A stretch of DNA of 64,000 nt from Planctomycetota bacterium. GTDB lineage: Bacteria > Planctomycetota > UBA1135 > JAKEFM01. A program made the translations under genes and the position numbers. Shown here in pieces: positions 24,953 through 33,177 of the stretch; positions within the stretch are counted from its first letter, which is position 1, and each line of letters begins with the position of its first letter. The stretch lies in assembly GCA_022616055.1 (NCBI GenBank), contig JAKEFM010000028.1, positions 1-64,000 of the forward strand, given 5' to 3'. The notes under the pieces are model-generated. The model worked only from the letters and a program-made list of their open reading frames with translations, searched no databases and was not told the origin of the DNA.

Positions 24953-26047
24953 ATGGGCCTCTCCTCCCGCCGTGGCGCCCTCCTCGTCGCCGGGCTCCTC
25001 CTCTCCCTTCCCCTCGCCGAGGGAGCCGTCCGGCTGCGCGCCCGCCTCCAGGGCGTCTCGGTCGAGGAGGCGCGGCGGCGCTACCTCGGCCGGGGATCGA
25101 CCGATCCGGCCTTCCTCCCGCACCCCTCCCTCGGCCGCGCGCTTCGCCCCGGCGCGCGCTTCGTGCACCGCAACTACCTCGACCTCGAGGCCCCCTGGCG
25201 GATCAACGCCCTCGGCTACCGGGGGGAGGAGATCGCCCTCCCCAAACCTCCGGGCCGGACCCGCGTCCTCTGCCTCGGCGCCTCGACCACCTTCTGCGGA
25301 GAGAATCCCGACGGGAGGACCTACCCGGACGTCTTCGGCCGGCTCCTGCGGGAGGCGCGGCCGGACCTCGACGTCGAGGCGGTCAACGCCGGCGTCCCCG
25401 CCTACACCTCGGTCGAGACCGTGATCGACTTCTCGCTCCGCGGGCAGACGCTCGAGCCCGACCTCGTCGTCCTGTACCACGGCGTGAACGACGTCAACGC
25501 CGCGCTCGCTCCCGGCTTCCGCCCCGACTATTCCCACTGGCGCCCCCTCCCCCGCGGGGATTCCCGGGGGATCGAGGCCCTCTTCGAGAAGAGCCTCCTC
25601 TACCTGACGCTGCGCCGTCGCGACCGCGACCTCGAGGGCCCGGCCGCTTCCCTCCCCGAGGCTCCGCCGGAGGCGATCGCGGCCTTCGGCCGGAACACGG
25701 CGACGGTCGCCGCCCTCGCGCGGGCGCGGGGGGCGAAGGTGGTGGTGGGGACGTTCGCCGAGGCGATCGACCTTTACCCCGAGATGTTCGGGGAGCGCGC
25801 GCTCTTCCACGGCCTTCCGCGCCCGGCCGTGGAGCCGTTCCGGAAGACGCTTGCGCGCTTCAACGAGGAGCTGCGCGCGACGGCGTCGCGCGAGGGGTTC
25901 CTCCTCGTCGACCTGGCCGCGCGCCTTCCCCGTACGAAGGCGATCTTCTACGACTGGCTGCACTGGACGGACGAGGGGTGCGCGGAGGTCGGCCGGTTCT
26001 TCGCGGAGGCGATCCTCGCCGCGGGGCTCCTTCCCCCGGGGCGGTAG
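24953..26047 (+). CDS. SGNH/GDSL-type hydrolase, membrane-anchored
   Basis: The product is 364 residues from ATG 24953. An N-terminal hydrophobic segment (GALLVAGLLLSLPLAEG) is a signal anchor. The SGNH blocks are visible: block I as VLCLGASTTFC with the Ser nucleophile, an asparagine-bearing VNAGVPAYTS, block III as VVLYHGVNDVN, and block V as the DWLHWTDEG Asp-His pair near the end. Such enzymes are esterases, lipases or O-deacetylases, often working on surface polysaccharide. The gene lies divergent from the membrane glycosyltransferase-like gene, which would fit glycan modification by inference. A C-run/G-run hairpin at about 26074-26095 follows. Confidence 0.78.
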   Translation: MGLSSRRGALLVAGLLLSLPLAEGAVRLRARLQGVSVEEARRRYLGRGSTDPAFLPHPSLGRALRPGARFVHRNYLDLEAPWRINALGYRGEEIALPKPPGRTRVLCLGASTTFCGENPDGRTYPDVFGRLLREARPDLDVEAVNAGVPAYTSVETVIDFSLRGQTLEPDLVVLYHGVNDVNAALAPGFRPDYSHWRPLPRGDSRGIEALFEKSLLYLTLRRRDRDLEGPAASLPEAPPEAIAAFGRNTATVAALARARGAKVVVGTFAEAIDLYPEMFGERALFHGLPRPAVEPFRKTLARFNEELRATASREGFLLVDLAARLPRTKAIFYDWLHWTDEGCAEVGRFFAEAILAAGLLPPGR

Positions 26048-26127
26048 GGGGGCACCCTCCCGGACGGACCTCGCCCCCCCTTCTACCGGGGGCCGGGCGA
26101 ACCGGCGCCGTCGAGGGGGACGCTCCT

Positions 26128-26149
26128 TGTGTAAAGTGGTGTGTAGATT
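26128..26149 (+). promoter_or_regulatory. AT-rich direct repeat upstream of vapBC
   Basis: TGTGTA occurs at 26128-26133 and again at 26140-26145, 12 bases apart, followed by GATT, in an otherwise GC-rich gap. The position, about 20-40 bases before the antitoxin ATG, suits a promoter with an operator for VapBC autoregulation. This is inference from position and composition only. Confidence 0.35.
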
Positions 26150-26167
26150 CCCACCGAAGGGTCCCCC

Positions 26168-26371
26168 ATGCCGACGAACCTTGCTCTCGACGACCGACTC
26201 CTCGAGGAGGCGAAGAGGCTCGGGAAGCACCGCACGAAGCGAGCCGCGGTCAACGAGGCGCTCGCCGAATATGTCGCCCGACGCAAGCGCAGGCGGATCC
26301 TCGACCTCGTCGGAAAGGTCGAGTGGGATCCCGACTACGACTACAAGGCGGAGCGGAGGCGTAGGGGATGA
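26168..26371 (+). CDS. vapB: VapB-type antitoxin
   Basis: The product is 67 residues. A ribbon-helix-helix-like start (MPTNLALDDRLLEEAKRLG, then KRAAVNEALAEYVARRK) gives the DNA-binding and dimerising part. The C-terminal tail (VEWDPDYDYKAERRRRG) resembles VapB tails that plug the VapC active site. The stop overlaps the ATG of vapC (ATGA, 26368-26371), the usual type II arrangement. It probably represses its own promoter together with the toxin. Confidence 0.87.
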   Translation: MPTNLALDDRLLEEAKRLGKHRTKRAAVNEALAEYVARRKRRRILDLVGKVEWDPDYDYKAERRRRG

Positions 26372-26766
26372 GGATCCTGGTCGACACCTCGGTCTGGGCG
26401 TCGCTCTTCCGGAAGGCTGGAGCGACGGATCCGCCGGGGGTTCGCAGGCTGGGCGCGTTGCTGCGCGGGGACGAGGAGGTCGTGTTGACGGGGCGCATCC
26501 TCCAGGAAGTCCTCCAAGGATTCCGGGACGAGCCCGCCTTTCGGGCCGTCGCCGCGGACCTCGAGTCGATTCCCCTGCTCCGCTCCAGTCGGGCCGACTT
26601 CGTCGCCGCAGCGGCGCTCCACCGCCGCTGCGCGGCGTCGGACGTGAGCGCGTCGACCACGGACTGCCAGATCGCCTCGGCGGCGATCCGCCACGGCTGT
26701 CACCTGCTGACGTCGGACCGCGACTTCGAGCGGATCGCCCGCCTGAGTCCGCTCAAGCTCGCGTAG
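26368..26766 (+). CDS. vapC: VapC-type PIN-domain ribonuclease toxin
   Basis: The product is 132 residues. The PIN-domain acidic residues are all visible: D6 in ILVDTSVW, a Glu in LQEVLQGF, an Asp in TTDCQIASAA and an Asp in LLTSDRDFERIA, which coordinate Mg2+/Mg2+-like ions for RNA cleavage. Known VapC toxins cut tRNA or rRNA. The target of this one is unknown. It is cotranscribed and coupled with vapB through ATGA. The pair sits between an SGNH hydrolase gene and the convergent clpC, an isolated accessory cassette. Confidence 0.9.
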   Translation: MRILVDTSVWASLFRKAGATDPPGVRRLGALLRGDEEVVLTGRILQEVLQGFRDEPAFRAVAADLESIPLLRSSRADFVAAAALHRRCAASDVSASTTDCQIASAAIRHGCHLLTSDRDFERIARLSPLKLA

Positions 26767-26800
26767 GGGAGCGGGCGGTCGTTGACGCCCGACGGGGGGC

Positions 26801-26820
26801 GGGCGCACGGCGCCGCGCCC
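26801..26820. terminator. possible hairpin between convergent vapC and clpC
   Basis: A perfect 6-base stem GGGCGC / GCGCCC with an 8-base loop lies in the 80-base gap between convergent genes. There are no T-tracts. It could act on either strand; support is weak. Confidence 0.25.
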
Positions 26821-26846
26821 CGGGTCGTCCCGCGGCGAGGAGGGGC

Positions 26847-29342
26847 CTAGGCGCCCTTCGGCGCGCCCGCCTCGGCCGCCCCCGCCCCCGCCCCGACCGG
26901 CTCGGCGTCGCCCGGCTCGAAGCCGATCGTGTCCCCCTTGCGGACGGCCCGGATGCGCCCCTTCTTCGGGAGGTTCCCGCGCAGGAGCTCCTCGGCGAGG
27001 GGGTCCTCGATGTAGCGCTCGATCGCGCGGCGCAGCGGCCGGGCCCCGTAGTCGCGGTGGTAGCCCTTGTCGAGGAGGAACTCCTCGGCGACGGGGTCGA
27101 GGAAGACCTCGATCCCCTTCTCCCGCAGGCGGTCGTTCACCTTCGAGACCTCGAGGGCGACGATCCGGGTGAGGTCCTGCTTCGTGAGGACGTTGAAGAT
27201 CAGGGTCTCGTCGAGGCGGTTCAGGAACTCGGGCCGGAAGAAGCGCTCGACCTCCCGCATCAGGGTGTCGCGCAGCTTCTCGAACGATCCCCCCTCGGCC
27301 GACTTCCCGAAGCCGAGCCCGGCCGAGTTCTTGAGGATCTCGCTCCCGATGTTCGAGGTCATGATCACGATCGTGTTCCGGAAGTCGACGTGCCGGCCGA
27401 AGCTGTCGGTGAGCCGACCCTCCTCCATGATCTGGAGGAGCATGTTGAAGACGTCGGAGTGCGCCTTCTCGATCTCGTCGAGGAGGACGACGGCGTAGGG
27501 GCGGCGGCGGATCTTCTCCGTCAGCTGGCCCCCCTCCTCGTAGCCGACGTAGCCCGGCGGCGCCCCGACGAGCCGGGAGGCGTTGTGCTTCTCCATGTAC
27601 TCCGACATGTCGATCTGCACGAGCGCCTCCTCGTCCCCGAACATGAACTTCGCGAGGGACTTCGCGAGGAGGGTCTTGCCGACGCCGGAGGGGCCGAGGA
27701 AGAGGAAGGAGCCCATCGGACGGCGCGGGTCCTTGAGCCCGGAGCGGGAGCGGCGGATCGCCTTCGCGATCGCGTGGATCGCCTCGCTCTGGTGGACGAC
27801 GTCGCGGGAGAGGTCGTCCTCCATCTTGAGGAGGCGCTCGGCCTCCCCCTTCTCGAGGCGGGTCAACGGGATCCCGGTCATCTTCGAGACGGTCTCGGCG
27901 ATGACGTCCTCGTCGACGCTCCCTTCGTAGTCGCGCAGCGCCTCGCGCTTGCGCCACTCCTTCATCGTCTCGTCCTTCTTCTTGCGCAGCTTGTAGGCCT
28001 GGTCGCGCAGCGCCGCGGCCCGCTCGAAGTCCTGGTTCGCGACCGCCTCCTCCTTCTCCTTGTCGAGCCGGCCGATGTCCCCGTCGAGGTCCTTGAGATC
28101 GGGGGGGGCGACCATGGAGCGGAGCCGGACGCGGGCGCCCGCCTCGTCCATCACGTCGACCGCCTTGTCGGGGAGGAAGCGGCCGTTGATGTAGCGGGAG
28201 GAGAGCTCGACGGCCGCCTCGAGGGCGCGGTCCGTGATCCGGACGCGGTGGTGGGCCTCGTACTTGTCCCGCAGGCCCCTGAGGATCTCGAGGGTCTCGT
28301 CCTTCGTCGGGGGCTCGACGAGGATCGTCTGGAAGCGCCGCTCGAGGGCGCCGTCCTTCTCGATGTACTTGCGGTACTCGTCGAGGGTCGTCGCGCCGAT
28401 CACCTGGATCTCGCCCCGGGAGAGGGCGGGCTTGAGGACGTTGCTCGCGTCGATCGCCCCCTCCGCGCCCCCCGCGCCGACGAGGGTGTGGAGCTCGTCG
28501 ATGAAGAGGATCACGTCCTTCGCCCGGCGCACCTCCGTCATCGCCGCCTTGATCCGCTCCTCGAACTGGCCGCGGTACTTCGTCCCGGCGACCATCATCG
28601 CGAGGTCGAGGACGACGATCCGCTTGCCCCGCAGGGTCTCGGGGACCTGCGCCTTGACGATCAGCTGGGCGAGCCCCTCGACGATCGCGGTCTTGCCGAC
28701 GCCCGCCTCGCCGAGGAGGACGGGGTTGTTCTTCGTGCGGCGGGAGAGGATCTGGATCACCCGCTCGATCTCGTTCTTGCGCCCGATGACCGGGTCGAGC
28801 TTCCCCTCGCGGGCGAGGGCCGTGAGGTCGCGGCCGAACGCGTCGAGGGCCGGGGTCTTGCTCCGGCTCGGCTGCTCCTCCTTCGGCTCCTCCTCCTGCG
28901 GGGAGTCGGCCCCGAGGAACTCGAGGACCTCCTCGCGGACGTCCTCGAGCTTCACGCCGAGGTTCATCAGGACCTGGGCGGCGATCCCCTCGTTCTCCTT
29001 GATCAGCCCGAGGAGGAGGTGCTCCGTCCCGATGTAGTTGTGCCCGAGGTTCGCCGCCTCCTCCATCGAGAGCTCGAGGACCTTCTTCGCGCGCGGGGTG
29101 AAGGGGAGGTTGCTCTGGGTGACGATCCCCCCGCCGGCCTTCACGATCTTCTCGATCTCGTGGCGGATCTTCTCGAGATCGATGTTCATGTTTCGCAGCA
29201 CGTTCGCCGCGACGCCGCTCCCCTCCTGGATCAAGCCGAGGAGGATGTGCTCCGTGCCGATGTACTCGTGGTTCAGGCGCTGCGCCTCCTGGCGGGCGAG
29301 CGTCATCACCTTTTTCGCACGGTCCGTGAAGCGGTCGAACAT
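26847..29342 (-). CDS. clpC: ATP-dependent Clp protease ATP-binding subunit ClpC
   Basis: The product is 831 residues from ATG 29342. Two Clp_N repeats at about residues 1-145 ([24 protein letters not shown]) bind adaptors. The first AAA+ module has Walker A GEAGVGKT and the second has GPSGVGKT, with arginine-finger and sensor motifs intact. A UVR-like coiled segment ([22 protein letters not shown]) lies between them, as in ClpC and not ClpA or ClpB. It unfolds proteins for ClpP. It lies downstream of mcsA on the same strand with a 152-base gap. ClpP is not in the window. Confidence 0.96.
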   Translation of the reverse strand: MFDRFTDRAKKVMTLARQEAQRLNHEYIGTEHILLGLIQEGSGVAANVLRNMNIDLEKIRHEIEKIVKAGGGIVTQSNLPFTPRAKKVLELSMEEAANLGHNYIGTEHLLLGLIKENEGIAAQVLMNLGVKLEDVREEVLEFLGADSPQEEEPKEEQPSRSKTPALDAFGRDLTALAREGKLDPVIGRKNEIERVIQILSRRTKNNPVLLGEAGVGKTAIVEGLAQLIVKAQVPETLRGKRIVVLDLAMMVAGTKYRGQFEERIKAAMTEVRRAKDVILFIDELHTLVGAGGAEGAIDASNVLKPALSRGEIQVIGATTLDEYRKYIEKDGALERRFQTILVEPPTKDETLEILRGLRDKYEAHHRVRITDRALEAAVELSSRYINGRFLPDKAVDVMDEAGARVRLRSMVAPPDLKDLDGDIGRLDKEKEEAVANQDFERAAALRDQAYKLRKKKDETMKEWRKREALRDYEGSVDEDVIAETVSKMTGIPLTRLEKGEAERLLKMEDDLSRDVVHQSEAIHAIAKAIRRSRSGLKDPRRPMGSFLFLGPSGVGKTLLAKSLAKFMFGDEEALVQIDMSEYMEKHNASRLVGAPPGYVGYEEGGQLTEKIRRRPYAVVLLDEIEKAHSDVFNMLLQIMEEGRLTDSFGRHVDFRNTIVIMTSNIGSEILKNSAGLGFGKSAEGGSFEKLRDTLMREVERFFRPEFLNRLDETLIFNVLTKQDLTRIVALEVSKVNDRLREKGIEVFLDPVAEEFLLDKGYHRDYGARPLRRAIERYIEDPLAEELLRGNLPKKGRIRAVRKGDTIGFEPGDAEPVGAGAGAAEAGAPKGA

Positions 29343-29494
29343 CGGGATCTTTCTCCGGTGTTCCGGTCCTCGTGGGGGGCGGCGCGTGAAGGCCCGGCAT
29401 CCGCGCCCCCCCTCTATCGTCTAGGGGGAAGGGACGGCCTGAACAGTTGTAGGGCCCCTCGTCTCTCCTTCCATCGGTTTTTCGACGCGATGCC

Positions 29495-30064
29495 TCATGC
29501 GCGCGCGGTCCCCTTCCCCCCCGCGCGACCGCGCTCCACCTCGGCGATCTGGTCCCGCAGCCGGGCGGCGTCCTCGTACTTCTCCTCCTTCACCGCCTGG
29601 GCGAGGCGACGGCGGAGCCCCTCGAGCGCCTTCTCGCCCGCCGGCGGCGCGCGCCGGGGGACCGTCCGTCCCTCCGTCGGCGCTCCCTCCTCGGCCGGGG
29701 CCTTCGCCGGCCGCCGACCGGTGTGCCGGATCGAGCCCTGGACCTTCTCGAGGAGCCCCTCCAGCTGCGCGCGGAACACCTCGTAGTCCTTCGGGCAGCC
29801 GAGCCGGCCCTTCACGCGGAACTCCTGGAGCTTCATCCCGCAGGCGGGGCACTCCGCCTCCGCCTCCTTGCGGCTGCCTCGCGGCAGGTTCAGGAGACCG
29901 AGGATGTCGGCGTTCGTGAGGGCGAGGACCTTCTGGGTCGGGGGGAGCCCCGCCTGGGCCGCGCACCCCTCGCAGAGGTGGCTCTCCCGGACGAGCTTCC
30001 CGTCGACCATCTCGCTCGAGTGGACGACGGCGACGTTCTTGTTGCAGTTCTGGCAGAGCTTCAC
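29495..30064 (-). CDS. mcsA: McsA-like zinc-finger/UVR protein
   Basis: The product is 189 residues from GTG 30064. Two zinc-binding pairs occur: CQNC with CEGC in the first 40 residues, and CPAC followed by a distant Cys (GRLGCPKD) at about residues 72-92. A UVR motif ends the protein (LAQAVKEEKYEDAARLRDQI). This is the McsA layout; in Firmicutes McsA activates the arginine kinase McsB that marks proteins for ClpCP. Here mcsA lies directly upstream of clpC, but mcsB and ctsR are absent nearby. It may act as a direct ClpC adaptor, which is inference. Confidence 0.85.
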   Translation of the reverse strand: MKLCQNCNKNVAVVHSSEMVDGKLVRESHLCEGCAAQAGLPPTQKVLALTNADILGLLNLPRGSRKEAEAECPACGMKLQEFRVKGRLGCPKDYEVFRAQLEGLLEKVQGSIRHTGRRPAKAPAEEGAPTEGRTVPRRAPPAGEKALEGLRRRLAQAVKEEKYEDAARLRDQIAEVERGRAGGKGTARA

Positions 30065-30165
30065 GGACGGGCGCCTCCAGCGCCCGGTCTTCCGGGGGCC
30101 CGACGCCGCCGGGGGCCCCGTCTAGCGTAGCGGACGTCCGACGTCACGGCTCTCTTGTCGTCGGT

Positions 30166-30574
30166 CTAGGCCTCCGTTTCCACATCCGCGATCGCGGCGC
30201 AGATCCCATCCCGGGAGAATCCTAGCCCGGCGAGCGCCCGGAGGAGAGGCGAGTCTTCCGCCTCGAGGAGAGCGAGGAGGAGATCCCCCGTGTCCGCTCG
30301 GCGACCGCCCCGCGCGGCGGGCGAGAGGGGAGAAAGGGGGCGTCCGCTCCGGCGGATCCTCCCCGGGCCGGAGGTACGCCCGGACCGCCGCCGAGGCCTT
30401 CCCCGGCTCCGTCCCGAGGGCGCGCCGGCCCCGCGAGCCCTCTTCCTCGAGAAGGGCGAGGAAGAGGTGGTCGGGCCCGGCGAGGTGATGGCGGAGCGCG
30501 CGGGCGACCTCCGGGGCGCGCCCGAGGACCCGCACCGCGGTCGCGGTCCACGCTTCGCCGGGCGGCGCGCTCAC
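30166..30574 (-). pseudogene. small Clp_N-repeat protein gene interrupted by an apparent frameshift
   Basis: GTG 30574 overlaps the murD stop (GTGA). The frame gives a Clp_N half (GPDHLFLALLEEEGSRGRRALG, then PPFSPLARRA). It then turns into low-complexity sequence running on to a stop at 30122. A different frame on the same strand, ending at TAG 30166-30168, continues the domain convincingly: DTGDLLLALLEAEDSPLLRAL, then GFSRDGICAAIADV. The switch must fall at about 30298-30330, near a GGGGCGG stretch; removing one base restores a protein of about 135 residues with two Clp_N repeats. It could be a real mutation, a sequencing error or, less likely, programmed frameshifting. It lies between murD and mcsA, beside clpC. 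Confidence 0.65.
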
Positions 30575-31962
30575 GCGCGGGCGGGGTCGGCGTCGAGGCC
30601 GACGAGGCGGCGGAACTCCGCCCCGCGCTCCGCGAAGTTCCGGTATTGGTCGAACGAGGCGAAGGCGGGGGAGTAGAGGATCGCGTCCCCGGAGGAGGCC
30701 TGCGCGAAGGCGCTCGTGAAGGCCTCCTCGAGGGTCCGGGCGAGGCGGGGAGGCGAGCCGCCGGCCGCCAAGATCTCCCGCGCCAGCTCCTCCGCCGCGG
30801 CGCCGTACAGGAAGATCGCCCGGGCGCGCGAGGCCGCCTCGCGGGCGAGCTCCCCGAGCGGGAGGTTCTTCGACCGGCCCCCCGCGATCAGGAGGAGGGG
30901 AGGCTCGACGGACCGGAGCGCGCTGATCGTCGACTCGGGGACCGTCGAGACCGCGTTGTCGTACATGCGGATGCCTCGTCGGACTCCGAGGAACTGGAGC
31001 CGGTGGTCGAGCCCGCGGAATCCGCGGATCCCCTCGGCGACCGCCTCCGGCTCGACGCCGAGGTCGAGGGCGGCGGCGGCCGCCGCCGCCGCGTTCTCGA
31101 GATTGAAGCGGCCGGGGAGAGGGATCGCTCCGGCCGGGAGGAGGACGCGCTCGCGCCCCCCCTCCCTCCAGCAGAGGCGCTCCCCCTCGACCGCGACCCC
31201 CGGCTCGCGCGCGCCCGCGCCGAAGGAGAGGACGCGCCCCCGCGCCCGCGCGGCCCAGCCTGAGAGGATCGGATCGCTCGCCGGCAGGACGAGGGCGTCC
31301 CCGGGCCCCTGCTGGAGGAGGATCCGGGCCTTCGCCTCCGCGTACGCCTCGAGCGAACCGTGCCGGTCGAGGTGGTCCGGGGTGAGGTTCGTCACGACGG
31401 CGAGCCGCGGCCAGCCGGGGGGGGCGGCGAGCGACTCGAGCTGGTAGCTCGAGACCTCGAGGACGATGCGGTGTCCGGGGCCGACCTCCTCGAGGTCGTC
31501 GAGCAGCGAGCGGCCGAGGTTCCCCCCGACCCAGACCGGGAGCCCGGCCGTCCGGAGGATCGCCCCGAGGAGGGAGGTCGTCGTGCTCTTCCCGTTCGTC
31601 CCCGTGACCGCGGCGACGGAGCGGGGCCGCTCCCAGGCCGCGAGCTCGCACTCCGTCGTGACGATCCCCCCCGACTCGCGGGCCACGACCAGGTAGGGGG
31701 AATCGAGCGGGACCGCGGGGTTGGCGACGACGAGGTCCGCGCCGCGGAAGTCCTCGATACGGTGACCCCCCAGGCGGTACTCGACATCCCGCCCCGCGAG
31801 GGAGGCGATCGACTCTCGCAGGTCCGCCGGCGGCCGCAGGTCCGTCACGAGGACGCGGGCCCCCCGACGCACGAGGTACCGGGCGGCCGCGACCCCTCCC
31901 CCGAAGAGGCCGAGGCCCATGACGATCCCCCGCCGGCCGCGCAGGTCGGGAGGGGGCCTCAC
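30571..31962 (-). CDS. murD: UDP-N-acetylmuramoylalanine-D-glutamate ligase MurD
   Basis: The product is 463 residues. It adds D-Glu to UDP-MurNAc-L-Ala in cytoplasmic peptidoglycan synthesis. Seen: an N-terminal Rossmann-type GLGLFGGGVAAARYL, the P-loop TGTNGKSTTT, LEVSSYQLE, NLTPDHLDRHG, a central GLDHRLQ and a C-terminal LYSPAFASFDQYRNFAERG, all diagnostic for MurD. GTG 31962 overlaps the stop of the upstream lipoprotein gene, and its own stop overlaps the Clp_N gene start, so the genes are tightly coupled. It is not in a classic mur cluster here; the neighbours are a lipoprotein and Clp genes. Confidence 0.95.
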   Translation of the reverse strand: MRPPPDLRGRRGIVMGLGLFGGGVAAARYLVRRGARVLVTDLRPPADLRESIASLAGRDVEYRLGGHRIEDFRGADLVVANPAVPLDSPYLVVARESGGIVTTECELAAWERPRSVAAVTGTNGKSTTTSLLGAILRTAGLPVWVGGNLGRSLLDDLEEVGPGHRIVLEVSSYQLESLAAPPGWPRLAVVTNLTPDHLDRHGSLEAYAEAKARILLQQGPGDALVLPASDPILSGWAARARGRVLSFGAGAREPGVAVEGERLCWREGGRERVLLPAGAIPLPGRFNLENAAAAAAAALDLGVEPEAVAEGIRGFRGLDHRLQFLGVRRGIRMYDNAVSTVPESTISALRSVEPPLLLIAGGRSKNLPLGELAREAASRARAIFLYGAAAEELAREILAAGGSPPRLARTLEEAFTSAFAQASSGDAILYSPAFASFDQYRNFAERGAEFRRLVGLDADPARA

Positions 31963-32411
31963 GGCGATCGACCGGGGGGGATCGGCCGGTCCGGAGCCCA
32001 GCCCCGGAGCTGCTTCGCGCGGCCGAGGGCCGCCTCGACCTCCTCCTCCGAGGCAGGCGGCCGCGCCGGCTCGAGGCGCAGGCGCACGACCCTCCGGTCC
32101 TCGCGGCGGATCGGGACGAAGACCTCGAGGAAGATGTCGAGGGGGAACCGGGACCAGAGCGGGGGTTCGAGCTCGACGATCGTCGAGGCCGGGGCGAGCC
32201 CGGGGAGGGACTCGGAGGCCCGGGCCTCGATCTCCCGGGCGCCGTAGTGCGTGAAGGGGACCTCGACGGGGGAGGGACCCGCCTCGACCCCGTCGATCCA
32301 GACTCGCGCGCCGGGGGGGTCGGTCTCGACGCGGAGGGTCCGGGTCACGCAGCCGGAGGCCGCCAGCGGCAGGAGGAGGGACGGGAGGAGGGGACGACGT
32401 GCCGGTCGGAT
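31959..32411 (-). CDS. PEGA-domain lipoprotein (start codon non-canonical or inside a tRNA gene)
   Basis: The mature part starts at a lipobox-like AASGC and continues as a PEGA domain (LRVETDPPGARVWIDGVEAG, then a PFTHYGAREIEA strand). A conserved-looking tail follows (PPLWSRFPLDIFLEVFVP). From memory, this layout recurs in planctomycete lipoproteins. No ATG, GTG or TTG begins the signal peptide: the frame reads ATC at 32411, directly after the encoded CCA of a tRNA-Ser gene. The only upstream in-frame starts lie inside that tRNA (ATG near 32483). I give ATC 32411 as the 5' limit. The stop overlaps murD (GTGA). It is probably an outer-layer or membrane lipoprotein. Confidence 0.65.
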   Translation of the reverse strand: MRPARRPLLPSLLLPLAASGCVTRTLRVETDPPGARVWIDGVEAGPSPVEVPFTHYGAREIEARASESLPGLAPASTIVELEPPLWSRFPLDIFLEVFVPIRREDRRVVRLRLEPARPPASEEEVEAALGRAKQLRGWAPDRPIPPGRSP

Positions 32412-32505
32412 TGGCGGAGAGGGGGGGATTCGAACCCCCGGACAGGGAGAAAACCCCGTCAACGGCTTAGCAAGCCGCCGCATTCGGCCACTCTGCCACC
32501 TCTCC
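32412..32505 (-). tRNA. tRNA-Ser (anticodon GCU)
   Basis: 94 bases including the encoded CCA. The acceptor stem GGAGAGG pairs with CCUCUCC, the anticodon loop is UUGCUAA with GCU at 32471-32469, a long class II variable arm follows, and the T arm contains GGUUCGAAUCC. It reads AGC and AGU codons. Confidence 0.95.
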
Positions 32506-32568
32506 GATGCGGACCCGATCCCGAAGGCGCGCAGCGTGCGGGGCGTCCGGGGCGAACCCCGCGGAAAC

Positions 32569-32656
32569 TGGCGGAGGGTGCAGGATTCGAACCTGCGGAC
32601 CCTTTCGGGTCAACGGTTTTCAAGACCGCCGCATTCGGCCGCTCTGCCAACCCTCC
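32569..32656 (-). tRNA. tRNA-Ser (anticodon UGA)
   Basis: 88 bases including CCA. The acceptor GGAGGGU pairs with ACCCUCC, the anticodon loop is CUUGAAA with UGA at 32622-32620, the variable arm is a GACCC/GGGUC hairpin, and the T arm contains GGUUCGAAUCC. It reads UCA (and UCN by wobble). It lies 63 bases upstream of tRNA-Ser(GCU) and downstream of the DUF151 gene on the same strand. Confidence 0.95.
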
Positions 32657-32691
32657 GGCTCGATCCTCGGCTGAGGAGCGGGGCGATCCCC

Positions 32692-33093
32692 TCACGGGAT
32701 CGTCGCGCTCTCGATGACCGCCTCCTCCGCGAAGATCGGCGCGTGCAGGCGCACGGCGAGGGCGATCGCGTCGCTCGGCCGCGCGTCGATCCGATGCGCG
32801 TCCCCGCCCCGCCGCACGTGGACCTCGGCGAAGAAGGTCTGGTCGCGCAGGTCGTTCACGACGATCCGCTCGACGTTCGCGCCCAGGGCGGCGAGCGTCC
32901 GCGCGAGGAGCTCGTGCGTCAGGGGGCGGGGCGTCCCCTTCTCCCTCACCTGACGGTCGATCTCGCTCGCCTCGAACGTCCCGATGACGATCGGGAAGCG
33001 CCGCCCCCCCCCTTTCTCCTTGAGGAAGATGTAGTGGTGGTCGGAGGTGTCCCGGTAGACCACCTGGGCCAACTCCATCTCGACGAGGGTCAT
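32692..33093 (-). CDS. bifunctional nuclease family protein (DUF151)
   Basis: The product is 133 residues from ATG 33093 (MTLVEMELAQVVYRD); the frame above it is a shadow of the divergent asparaginase gene. The DUF151 core is visible: FPIVIGTFEASEIDRQV, THELLARTLAALGANVERIVVNDL and DARPSDAIALAVRLHAPIF, where the SDAIALA block is the family hallmark. Members have been reported to cut DNA and RNA, but the cellular role is unclear. It may be cotranscribed with the two tRNA-Ser genes downstream. The 84-base gap to the divergent asparaginase holds both promoters; none is obvious. Confidence 0.87.
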   Translation of the reverse strand: MTLVEMELAQVVYRDTSDHHYIFLKEKGGGRRFPIVIGTFEASEIDRQVREKGTPRPLTHELLARTLAALGANVERIVVNDLRDQTFFAEVHVRRGGDAHRIDARPSDAIALAVRLHAPIFAEEAVIESATIP

Positions 33094-33177
33094 CGACGGC
33101 CCATTCGACTTGCCCCCCCTCGGGTCTGTCAATCCCGGCGGCTTGAACCGCGACCGCGCGATCGGTTCCATGTCCCC

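Noticed and set aside
29343-29494. CtsR or CIRCE operator upstream of clpC
   Set aside because: No tandem GGTCAAA repeat and no long inverted repeat were found in the 152-base gap.
30122-30574. Reading the Clp_N gene as one 150-codon frame to 30122
   Set aside because: After about residue 80 that frame is Arg/Ser/Gly/Pro-rich shadow sequence, while another frame continues the domain.
32506-32568. GGGG-CGAA-CCCC hairpin between the two tRNA genes as a terminator
   Set aside because: Short stem, no T-tract, and it lies between genes likely to be processed from one transcript.
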